Origin: an uncultured Desulfovibrionaceae bacterium
Lineage (GTDB): Bacteria; Desulfobacterota; Desulfovibrionia; Desulfovibrionales; Desulfovibrionaceae
Direction of reading: 5' to 3'
Assembly (NCBI GenBank): GCA_949427775.1
Contig: CASQEL010000127.1
Coordinates: 1-6,225 of the forward strand
Length of the DNA stretch: 6,225 nucleotides
How positions within the stretch are numbered: position 1 is the stretch's first letter; each line of letters opens with the position of its first letter. Made by a program: the position numbers and the translations under genes. Positions 1-5,135 of this stretch are shown here, in pieces. Below the pieces are notes generated by a model. The model did no database searches and had not been told where the DNA came from. It saw nothing but the letters and a program-made list of their open reading frames with translations.

Positions 1-322
1 CCCAGCGCGCCCGATGCAGCCCCTCGAACAGCACCTTGATGGTGCCGTCGGGCAAACGCAGCAACTGGAGAACCTTGCTGACCACGCCCACGGAGTACAG
101 ATCTCCGGGAGCCGGTTTTTCCGTATCCGGTTCACGCTGCGCCACAAGAAATATCTTTTTGCCGTAGTCGGCCAGACCGGCCTCGATAGCCTTGATGGAT
201 GCCTCACGCCCCACGAACAGCGGCATGATGGATCTGGGGAACATGACCACTTCCCGCAGAGACATCAGGGGCAATTCCAAGGCATCCGGCGTGTTGACGC
301 GTCCGCTCGCAGACTCTGACAT
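1..322 (-). CDS. lon: Lon protease (endopeptidase La), N-terminal part, cut by window edge
   Basis: ATP-dependent cytoplasmic serine protease of the AAA+ class that degrades misfolded and regulatory proteins. Only the first 107 codons are visible; the AAA+ and Ser-Lys protease domains lie beyond position 1. The translation starts MSESASGRVNTPDALELPL and contains the Lon substrate-binding (LAN, PUA-like) domain from about residue 17. It has the hallmark stretches LREVVMFPRSIMPLFVGRE, KKIFLVAQRE, VGVVSKVLQLLRLPDGTIKV and EGLHRAR, which align closely with E. coli Lon. The ATG at 320-322 was chosen because AAGGAG (complement of 332-337) sits 9 nt upstream and the domain begins soon after. It follows clpX in the same direction, but a 364-bp gap holding a candidate promoter suggests separate transcription. 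The identification is firm; completeness cannot be judged. Confidence 0.95.
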   Translation of the reverse strand, partial: MSESASGRVNTPDALELPLMSLREVVMFPRSIMPLFVGREASIKAIEAGLADYGKKIFLVAQREPDTEKPAPGDLYSVGVVSKVLQLLRLPDGTIKVLFEGLHRARW

Positions 323-433
323 TCCCGTTTTCTCCTTCAGGGCGTTTCCCGAATGAACACCGGAGGGAAACCCTTTTGCACCACCGGACGGCGGTCATTC
401 TCATTTCGTGCGATATGGCCCGGGTTCTCTCTC

Positions 434-496
434 CCGGGGCGTGTTGACGCCAGAGAATTTTGTTTGCCCGCAAGACATAGCGTCAACACCCCCCGG
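434..496 (-). promoter_or_regulatory. Candidate lon promoter inside a long inverted repeat
   Basis: Seen directly: 434-449 and 481-496 are inverted copies, 16 nt each with one mismatch (440/490), around a 31-nt spacer; the perfect core is GTGTTGACG (441-449) and CGTCAACAC (481-489). Read on the minus strand, the upstream arm contains TTGACG (complement of 481-486), a 5/6 match to the sigma-70 -35 box. After an 18-nt spacer comes CAAAAT (complement of 457-462), a 4/6 match to the -10 box. Transcription would start near 450, inside or next to the second arm, leaving a leader of roughly 130 nt before lon. The symmetry suggests an operator where a repressor could block the promoter. It is not a CIRCE (HrcA) site, and no good sigma-32 promoter was seen. 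Function is inferred. Confidence 0.4.
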
Positions 497-599
497 AGCA
501 CACTCGGCCCTCATAACCACGTGCGGCATCCGCCCATACGCGGCGAAGTACGCTACTTGAGTATAATAAAGTCGTTATGAAGGGAAGAGGAGAGTTCCA

Positions 600-643
600 G
601 GGGAGAGGAGAAGACGCGTCGCTGCAATGATTCCCCTCTCCCC
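600..643. repeat. Hairpin-forming inverted repeat downstream of clpX
   Basis: Arms 600-612 (GGGGAGAGGAGAA) and 631-643 (TTCCCCTCTCCCC) pair over 13 positions with one mismatch, around an 18-nt loop. It lies 44 nt beyond the clpX stop and could stabilise the 3' end of the clpPX transcript. No run of T follows on either strand, so it is not a classical intrinsic terminator. The purine/pyrimidine strand asymmetry continues on the left to about 580. Confidence 0.4.
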
Positions 644-686
644 CCGGAAAAAGACGGCATGGACCTGTGCGCGTCGCATTCCTCCA

Positions 687-1923
687 TCAGGACGCGGCGC
701 GATCTTCCGTGTCGTACAGAAGCACAGGTTCCTTGCCTTTTTCAATCACCGCCCGGTTGACGAGGCACTCCCGGACGCCTTGCATGGAAGGCAGTTTGTA
801 CATGATGTCGAGCATGATGCGCTCCATCACGTTGCGCAGGCCGCGGGCTCCGGTTTTACGTTCCGTCGCCTGGGAGGCGATGCTCTTCAGAGCGTTGTTC
901 GTAAAACGCAACGTCACGTTCTCCAGTTCAAACAGCTTCTGGTACTGTCGCACCAGGGCGTTTTTGGGCTCGGTCAGGATGCGGATCAGATCCGCCTCGC
1001 CCAATTCATCCACATGGGTGATGACCGGAATGCGGCCCACGAATTCGGGAATCAGGCCGAACTTCACCAGATCCGCGGGATGCACCTGTTCCAGCAGTTC
1101 GGACATGGGCATGTCTTTGCCCTTGACCTTGGCTCCGAACCCCATGGCGCCGCCGGACGTGCGGCTCTCCACGATTTTTTCCAGGCCCACAAAGGCTCCG
1201 CCCACAATGAACAGGATATTGCTCGTGTCCATGCGGATGAATTCCTGCTGCGGATGCTTGCGCCCGCCCTTGGGGGGGATATTCGCCTCCGTGCCCTCGA
1301 TGATCTTCAGCAACGCCTGCTGCACGCCTTCGCCCGACACGTCGCGGGTGATGGAAGGCCCGTCTCCCTTGCGGGAAATCTTGTCGATTTCATCAATATA
1401 GATGATGCCCTTGCTAGCGGCTTCGATATCGTAGTCCGCATTCTGGAGCAATTGGACCAGAATGTTTTCCACATCCTCGCCCACATATCCGGCCTCCGTC
1501 AGCGTGGTCGCATCGGCGATGGCGAAAGGCACTTTGAGCACACGGGCCAGTGTTTTGGCCAGCAACGTCTTGCCGCTGCCCGAAGGCCCCACCAGCAGGA
1601 TATTGCTCTTCTCCAGCTCCACCCCATCGCCCAGGGCGGCGGCGCTTGTAGTGATTGTGCACCGCCACGGAGAGGATCTTCTTGGCGTCGTTCTGTCCGA
1701 TGACATACTCGTCGAGACGCTCCTTGATCTCCATGGGGGAAAGGAGGCGATCGTCGCCTTTCACTTCTTCCATATTCTGCTGGGCGATAATCTCATTGCA
1801 CACGGCGATGCAGGCATCGCAGATGCGCGCATTATCCTGCACGATGAGATTCTTCACCTCATATTCGCTTTTACCGCAAAACGAGCAGCACAACTGCTCC
1901 TTTTCGTTTGTTTCTTTTACCAT
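687..1923 (-). CDS. clpX: ClpX, ATP-binding unfoldase subunit of ClpXP, apparent frameshift near 1640
   Basis: Hexameric AAA+ unfoldase that recognises tagged proteins and threads them into ClpP. The reading frame breaks once: residues 1-94 (1923-1642) are in one frame and the rest (about 1640-687) in another, giving about 411 residues after joining, against 424 in E. coli. The N-terminal zinc-binding domain has C13-x2-C16 and C35-x2-C38. In restored numbering, Walker A GPSGSGKT is at 112-119, pore loop GYVGED at 145-150, Walker B IIYIDE at 173-178, RKH loop at 221-223, ClpP-docking loop MGF (IGF in E. coli) at 260-262, box GLIPEFVGR at 289-297, and sensor-2 GARGLR at 358-363. The break falls in a GGC repeat (1635-1645) between HNHYKR and ALGDGVELEK: one extra base or two missing. 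Unedited, translation would stop after 169 residues at 1414. Start ATG lies 4 bp after the clpP stop. All catalytic motifs are intact, so a sequencing error or a very recent mutation is likely. Confidence 0.9.
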
Positions 1924-1927
1924 AACT

Positions 1928-2548
1928 CTACCCGTTGGTTTTGTCTTTGTCGCTGCCCGCGATGTCCTTGCGCGAAACGAGTATCCGGTCGATCAGACCG
2001 AACTCCAGCGCTTCTTCCGGCGTCAGGAAGTTATCGCGTTCCGTGGACTGAACAATTTTTTCCAGGGGCCGGCCGGTACGTTCGGCCAGCAGTTCATTCA
2101 GGCTTTGTTTCATACGTAAAATTTCACGGGCATGGATATCAATATCCGTCACCTGCCCCTGGAATCCGCCCGAAGGCTGATGGATCATGATCTGGCTGTG
2201 CGGCAGAGCGTAGCGCATGCCCGGCGCGCCCATGGCCAGAAGAAACGCCCCCATGCTGGCCGCGCGGCCCATGCATACTGTGGAGATGGGTGACGTGATG
2301 TAGCGCATGGTATCGAAAATGGCCATTCCCGCCGTGACGGACCCGCCGGGGGAATTGATGTACAAATTGATTTCCTTTTCCGGATCCTGAGACTCCAGGA
2401 ACAGGAGTTGCGCACAGATGAGCGAAGCGACGTTGTCGTCCACGGGACTGCCCAGCAGAATGATGCGATCCTTGAGCAGACGGGAATAAATATCGTAGGC
2501 GCGCTCCGTGCGGCCGGTCGTTTCAATGACCATGGGAATAAGGGACAT
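1928..2548 (-). CDS. clpP: ClpP, proteolytic subunit of ATP-dependent Clp protease
   Basis: Self-compartmentalised serine peptidase (family S14) that degrades proteins delivered by ClpX. The chosen start gives 206 residues, close to the 207 of E. coli ClpP. The catalytic triad is visible as S98 (GRAASMGAF), H123 (IMIHQPSGG) and D172 (ERDNFLTPEEA), and the handle region QGQVTDIDIHAREI is typical. The active-site stretch has R95 where most ClpPs have Q (GQAASMG). The frame stays open upstream to 2734, but that extension looks like untranslated GC-rich sequence. The ATG at 2546-2548 (MSLIPMVIETT) was chosen because GAGG (complement of 2554-2557) lies 5 nt upstream and the sequence matches ClpP N-termini; M6 is an alternative. 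The stop is 4 bp before clpX, indicating translational coupling within one operon. Confidence 0.97.
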   Translation of the reverse strand: MSLIPMVIETTGRTERAYDIYSRLLKDRIILLGSPVDDNVASLICAQLLFLESQDPEKEINLYINSPGGSVTAGMAIFDTMRYITSPISTVCMGRAASMGAFLLAMGAPGMRYALPHSQIMIHQPSGGFQGQVTDIDIHAREILRMKQSLNELLAERTGRPLEKIVQSTERDNFLTPEEALEFGLIDRILVSRKDIAGSDKDKTNG

Positions 2549-2814
2549 GGCAACCTCGGGAATTTTGTTATATATACACGTCGCATAGCAGCGACGCCCC
2601 AAAAAACCTCTTGCGGAACACGGCCCGCAGCGTCCGCGCCCGGCCGTGACGGCGAGGCGTTCCGTTTCGGGGGCATCCGCAGGCGCACAGCGCACCCGTA
2701 CGCAATGTGCCCGCCAGAAACGAAAGGCCCGCACCCGTGCATCTAAGACCGAATCGCCGTACCGGCAACCCGGCCTGGTGCAGACAGGTGCGGGAAAACG
2801 GAAAAAAGACGCCG
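2549..2814. other. tig-clpP intergenic region, no gene seen
   Basis: A 266-bp spacer between the tig stop and the clpP start. Most of it is GC-rich with no stop codons in the clpP frame, but it shows no family resemblance or ribosome binding site upstream of the chosen clpP start. Near clpP it turns AT-rich (TATATATAAC, complement of 2567-2576), which could serve as a -10 region for a clpP promoter, though no good -35 is spaced correctly. A T6 run (complement of 2800-2805) follows tig by about 9 nt but without a convincing stem, so a terminator is not called. Confidence 0.45.
2579..2596 (-). repeat. Hairpin in the clpP leader
   Basis: Perfect 6-bp GC-rich stem CGTCGC (2579-2584) and GCGACG (2591-2596) with a 6-nt loop. 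It ends 30 nt upstream of the clpP ATG. On the minus strand it is preceded by T6 (2601-2606) and followed by TATATATAAC. The ribosome binding site is not sequestered. It could be an operator or a leader stem; it is too short to assign. Confidence 0.35.
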
Positions 2815-4128
2815 CTACTTGCTCGCCTCTTCCGCGCTTTCCTTGGGTTCCACTTCCACGATCCTGGCTTTGGCGTAGATGGCTTCCATGGCCTTGTCCG
2901 CCAACAGGCGATCCTTCAACGTGAAAATCATGCCCGTGCGTACATAGGCGTCTTTAAGCTGTTTGAAATCTTCTCCGGAACGATGGGCCAACTGAAAGAG
3001 CTGCATATCCACTTCCTGTTCCGGCACATCCAGCTCTTCCTTGCGGGCCACGGCCAGAAGGAAGGTTTGAGCGCGAGCGATGTTTTCCGCTTCAGGCAGC
3101 ACTTCGGCGCGCAGTTCATCAGCAGATTTGCCCAAAGATTCCAAACTTTTGCCCTGGCGTTCCAGGCGGCTTTTCCTGTCGGCCAGCAGGCTGCGGACAT
3201 GCGTGTCCACAATGGCGTCCGGCAGGGGGAACTCCACCATCTTCAGCAGCCGATCCAGCAGCGTTTTCTGAGCCGCGCCCCTGTTCAGGCTTTTCCGGCT
3301 GCTCATGTAGGATTCCACAATGGCGGCACGCAGTTTTTCCACGTCGTCGTATCCCATGGTCTTGGCCAGAGCCGCATCCAGTTCGGGCAGCTTGCGCTCC
3401 TTGATGGCGTGCACCTTGACCTTCATGGTCACGGTCTTGCCCGCCAGATCGGGAGCGATGAAGTCCGCGGGGAACGTGACCTCGCCTTCCCGTTCCTCGC
3501 CGTAAGGCACCGTCTTGACCAGCTCTTCAAACGCCTCAAGAGCCTGATGCTCGCCCAGCGAGAGTTGGAAATTCTGCGCCGAGATGCCTTCCAGAGGCTG
3601 ACCGTTCTCATAGGCGGCGAAGTCCAGCTCCACGATCTGGCCGTCCACGGCCGGGCCGTTGCCGTCCACCGGAACGAGTTGCGCGCGGTCTTTCAGGATG
3701 CGTCCGATGACCTCTTCCACTTCCGCATCCTTGACTACCGCTTTTTCCTCTTCGACTTCCATGCCCTCATAGGCGGGGAGTTCGATTTCGGGCAGCACTT
3801 CAAAGCTGATGCTGTAGACGAACGGCTCGTTCCGGACCAATTCCTTGCCGTCGAAATCAATGGAAGAAACCGGCGTGACCTTCAGTTTCTGCACCACTTC
3901 GTTGATGTGGACGTTGATCAAATCCTGTTTGGCTTCCTGATAGATTTTGTCATGAAAGCGGCTCTCGATGACCGAAGAAGGAACCTTGCCCTTGCGGAAG
4001 CCGTCGAGCTGCACCGAGGTGCGGTACAAGGACACGGTCGCCAGGATAGCGGCCTCCACTTCCTTGGGATCGACGGTGATTTGGATCTTTTTCTTGACCG
4101 GTGACACGTCTTCTACGGTATATTCCAC
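2815..4128 (-). CDS. tig: Trigger factor, ribosome-associated chaperone
   Basis: Chaperone that docks on ribosomal protein L23 at the exit tunnel and shields nascent chains. It is 437 residues long, against 432 in E. coli. The N-terminal ribosome-binding domain carries GFRKGKVPSSVI with the signature GFRKGK at 43-48, exactly the E. coli position. An FKBP-like peptidyl-prolyl isomerase domain follows at about 160-248 (DGQIVELDF ... GEVTFPADFIAPDLAGK), then a helical substrate-binding domain with an acidic tail (KESAEEASK). The FKBP domain lacks the glycine-rich EGG segment (EGIS here) and the PGFE motif (EAFE here), so its isomerase activity may be weak. The start is GTG at 4126-4128, supported by AAGGAG (complement of 4135-4140) 6 nt upstream. 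It is first in the tig-clpP-clpX-lon block. Confidence 0.96.
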   Translation of the reverse strand: MEYTVEDVSPVKKKIQITVDPKEVEAAILATVSLYRTSVQLDGFRKGKVPSSVIESRFHDKIYQEAKQDLINVHINEVVQKLKVTPVSSIDFDGKELVRNEPFVYSISFEVLPEIELPAYEGMEVEEEKAVVKDAEVEEVIGRILKDRAQLVPVDGNGPAVDGQIVELDFAAYENGQPLEGISAQNFQLSLGEHQALEAFEELVKTVPYGEEREGEVTFPADFIAPDLAGKTVTMKVKVHAIKERKLPELDAALAKTMGYDDVEKLRAAIVESYMSSRKSLNRGAAQKTLLDRLLKMVEFPLPDAIVDTHVRSLLADRKSRLERQGKSLESLGKSADELRAEVLPEAENIARAQTFLLAVARKEELDVPEQEVDMQLFQLAHRSGEDFKQLKDAYVRTGMIFTLKDRLLADKAMEAIYAKARIVEVEPKESAEEASK

Positions 4129-4140
4129 AAGGAGCTCCTT
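4129..4140 (-). promoter_or_regulatory. Palindromic ribosome binding site of tig
   Basis: AAGGAGCTCCTT is a perfect 12-bp palindrome. Its first half on the minus strand, AAGGAG, is the Shine-Dalgarno sequence, 6 nt before the GTG start; the second half is its complement. The site decides the GTG start of tig. Self-pairing without a loop is unlikely within one RNA, so a regulatory role is uncertain. Confidence 0.6.
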
Positions 4141-4154
4141 TAAGATACGGGGGT

Positions 4155-4202
4155 TGGTGCGAGAGGCGGGAATTGAACCCGCACGGAAAAACCGCTGGAT
4201 TC
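4155..4202 (-). pseudogene. 3' fragment of a tRNA-Leu-like gene, possible attachment-site scar
   Basis: On the minus strand the sequence reads as the 3' half of a class II tRNA. From 4202 downward: anticodon-loop end GAA, anticodon 3' strand TCCAG, variable arm CGG-TTTTT-CCG (4194-4184), T arm GCGGG-TTCAATT-CCCGC (4182-4166), acceptor 3' strand CTCTCGC (4165-4159), discriminator A and encoded CCA (4157-4155). The long variable arm, discriminator A and acceptor sequence fit tRNA-Leu. The matching 5' half (an acceptor GCGAGAG and a D arm) is absent: upstream there is only GTTGGA, which can pair with TCCAGC but leaves no anticodon loop. Homology therefore stops in the anticodon loop, a common crossover point of tyrosine integrases at tRNA genes. 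It lies 27 bp upstream of the tig start. Alternatives are a tRNA damaged by deletion or chance retention. The tRNA resemblance is strong; the cause is inferred. Confidence 0.7.
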
Positions 4203-4363
4203 CAACTCCTTAGACCATCACAATTATTTCAGTATAGTATATGAACGTGTATCGCCACAGCCGGGTGAAACACGTTTTTGTGTGCCGTCTATACTTGATT
4301 TTCAAGAGTTCGTAAAGCGCGCCGTTCCCCTCCCCGAGGTAATCGCATGAAAAATGTAACTAT

Positions 4364-4391
4364 TTGAAAAAAGAAGATGACTTTTTATACT
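4364..4391 (+). promoter_or_regulatory. Near-consensus sigma-70 promoter without an evident gene
   Basis: TTGAAA (4364-4369, 5/6 match to -35) and TATACT (4386-4391, 5/6 match to -10) are separated by 16 nt in AT-rich sequence. Transcription would start near 4398 and run rightwards into the region with no intact gene. It may be a relic promoter of a lost mobile gene or drive a small RNA; the sequence gives no way to choose. Confidence 0.45.
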
Positions 4392-4504
4392 TCCGGATTT
4401 GAAGAGACAATATTTTCCATACGTTGTTTTCGTTCGTGCGAGTGCCCTGTCCACCGGCGGAGGTCGGCTTGACGCTGCTGCGACGGCTTCGCCATGGCTG
4501 AAGA

Positions 4505-4523
4505 GCGTTTTTCTGAAAAACGC
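4505..4523. repeat. Perfect 8-bp hairpin
   Basis: GCGTTTTT (4505-4512) and AAAAACGC (4516-4523) form a perfect 8-bp stem with loop CTG. It is about 107 nt downstream of the predicted start of the orphan promoter at 4364-4391. No external T tract follows, so termination there is only a possibility. Confidence 0.4.
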
Positions 4524-4571
4524 GGCGCCCGGAAAGCGTCTCACATATGGCTCGCCACGGCCCGGCGTTGA

Positions 4572-4724
4572 AAAGGTGGCATGCCCGCCCGGAACAGTCG
4601 CGCGGGGCAGAGCCTGGAGCATACCCTCTGGTACGCCCTGTGCCTGCATGATGCGATCGTCAGCGCGGGCGTACCTATCGAAAACAATTTTGGACGTCGA
4701 GCGCTTCAACAATACGGCACACGC
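4572..4724 (+). pseudogene. Decayed IS66-type transposase fragment (C-terminal catalytic region)
   Basis: A short frame bounded by TGA at 4569 and TGA at 4725 translates to a segment containing AGQSLEHTLWYAL, then DAIVSAGVPIENNFGRRAL. IS66-family transposases carry, near the C-terminus, a pattern like SPLGKALxYAL followed about 15 residues later by G-x-hydrophobic-D-N-N-x-x-E-R-A-L, where the glutamate belongs to the DDE triad. The spacing and the IENN..RRAL part match, but the catalytic glutamate is R here and the conserved sequence after it is missing. No other part of an IS66 element, accessory ORF or terminal inverted repeat could be found nearby, so this is at most a relic. The match comes from pattern recognition of about 40 residues and could be coincidence. 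Confidence 0.4.
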
Positions 4725-4804
4725 TGATATGGTGTCCTTGCGAATGGAAAGGAAGACGACTCCGCCCGGTGCTCCCCTTCTGTTTACTGACAGGCAAATT
4801 TTTC

Positions 4805-4822
4805 TCGGCATATTTATTGCAT
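4805..4822 (+). promoter_or_regulatory. Sigma-54-like -24/-12 motif
   Basis: TCGGCATATTTATTGCAT has GG at 4807-4808 and GC at 4819-4820 with exactly 10 nt between, the invariant spacing of RpoN promoters. The -12 element TTGCA is a full match and the -24 element CGGCAT a partial one (consensus TGGCAC). It points towards the gene starting at 5136, 310 bp away, which would leave a long leader containing the structured segment 4945-5012. No upstream activator site was identified. Confidence 0.3.
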
Positions 4823-4853
4823 TTCTCTGTGATAATGTTGTCGTGCGGCCTGT

Positions 4854-4874
4854 TGCCGACTGCCGACTGCCGGA
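4854..4874. repeat. Short tandem repeat, TGCCGAC units
   Basis: Three consecutive 7-nt units, TGCCGAC, TGCCGAC and TGCCGGA, the last one imperfect. It is outside any recognised gene and of unknown significance. Confidence 0.6.
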
Positions 4875-4944
4875 TGCTGTTTGGAGGTTTCCCGCAATAT
4901 GACGACCCGGCAGAGGCGCATTATGGCGGCTCCGCAAGCAACAC

Positions 4945-5012
4945 GGATGTCCGAGCATAGGAAATGCGGCCCTTCGCCGCCCGCTTGCACCGCCGCAAGC
5001 TGACGGACATCC
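4945..5012. ncRNA. Candidate structured RNA, three-way junction
   Basis: Three perfect helices nest without conflict. The closing stem is GGATGTCCG (4945-4953) with CGGACATCC (5004-5012). Hairpin one is GCGGC-CCTTC-GCCGC (4966-4980). Hairpin two is GCTTGC-ACCGCC-GCAAGC (4983-5000). The junction strands are 12, 2 and 3 nt. Because all stems are Watson-Crick, both strands can fold. On the plus strand it would sit in the leader of the 5136-5702 gene, 123 nt before its ATG. It matches no riboswitch or hammerhead core I know; the conserved hammerhead CUGAUGA and GAAA are absent. It may be a leader regulator, a small RNA, a protein-binding site, or coincidence in GC-rich sequence. Confidence 0.4.
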
Positions 5013-5135
5013 CGCAAGTCTCGTGCTTTTCCGGAGAAACCACATCTTCGGAAGTTTTGGAAAACAGCATACCAAACAATCGACGCTCGGCAAGCGCGGC
5101 GATGAACGTCACCCGCACGCCGCTCAGGAGGAAAT

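Larger units (their letters stand above)
323..686. other. clpX-lon intergenic region, no gene seen
   Basis: A 364-bp spacer without a convincing coding region; the short open frames here lack ribosome binding sites and family features. It holds the lon Shine-Dalgarno sequence (332-337), an inverted repeat with a candidate lon promoter (434-496), and a purine-rich/pyrimidine-rich hairpin (600-643). No U-tract terminator after clpX could be recognised. Confidence 0.6.
4203..5135. other. About 930 bp without an intact gene; probable decayed mobile DNA
   Basis: Long open frames exist on both strands (for example 4302-5093 minus and 4399-4902 plus), but they overlap each other and lack ribosome binding sites. 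Their translations are low-quality arginine/proline/serine-rich sequence with no family resemblance. What can be recognised is a sigma-70 promoter at 4364-4391, a perfect hairpin at 4505-4523, an IS66-like transposase remnant at 4572-4724, a sigma-54-like motif at 4805-4822, a TGCCGAC tandem repeat at 4854-4874 and a structured segment at 4945-5012. The left end (4203-4400) is clearly more AT-rich than the neighbouring genes. With the tRNA scar beside it, this suggests remains of an inserted element. Confidence 0.5.

Noticed and set aside
434..496. CIRCE heat-shock operator
   Set aside because: The arms do not match TTAGCACTC-N9-GAGTGCTAA and the spacer is 31 nt.
627..1703. Long plus-strand open frame antisense to clpX
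   Set aside because: A shadow of the conserved clpX coding sequence; the histidine/glutamine-rich translation has no family features.
1641..1706. Independent start for the second half of clpX at 1706
   Set aside because: The ATG lies in the wrong frame of the conserved N-terminal half and has no ribosome binding site. Programmed frameshifting is also unlikely, as no slippery heptamer is seen.
2549..2734. N-terminal extension of ClpP
   Set aside because: The frame is open, but the sequence is not like any ClpP N-terminus and a good start with a ribosome binding site exists at 2548.
2797..2814. Intrinsic terminator after tig
   Set aside because: A T6 run is present shortly after the stop, but no adequate GC-rich stem immediately precedes it.
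2707..4104. 465-codon plus-strand open frame antisense to tig
   Set aside because: A shadow of the trigger factor gene caused by its codon bias; no ribosome binding site or domain.
4155..4235. Complete tRNA gene
   Set aside because: The 5' acceptor strand complementary to CTCTCGC, a D arm and an anticodon loop could not be found upstream of the fragment.
4399..4902. Plus-strand open frame of 167 codons starting TTG
   Set aside because: Its start nearly coincides with the predicted transcript start, it has no ribosome binding site, and the translation shows no domain. It also conflicts with the frame of the IS66-like relic.
4945..5012. Hammerhead ribozyme
   Set aside because: Three-way junction geometry is present, but the conserved CUGAUGA and GAAA core sequences are absent on both strands.
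4302..5093. Long minus-strand open frame (263 codons)
   Set aside because: No ribosome binding site, composition unlike a protein, overlaps other long frames, and no recognisable family. It probably stays open by chance.
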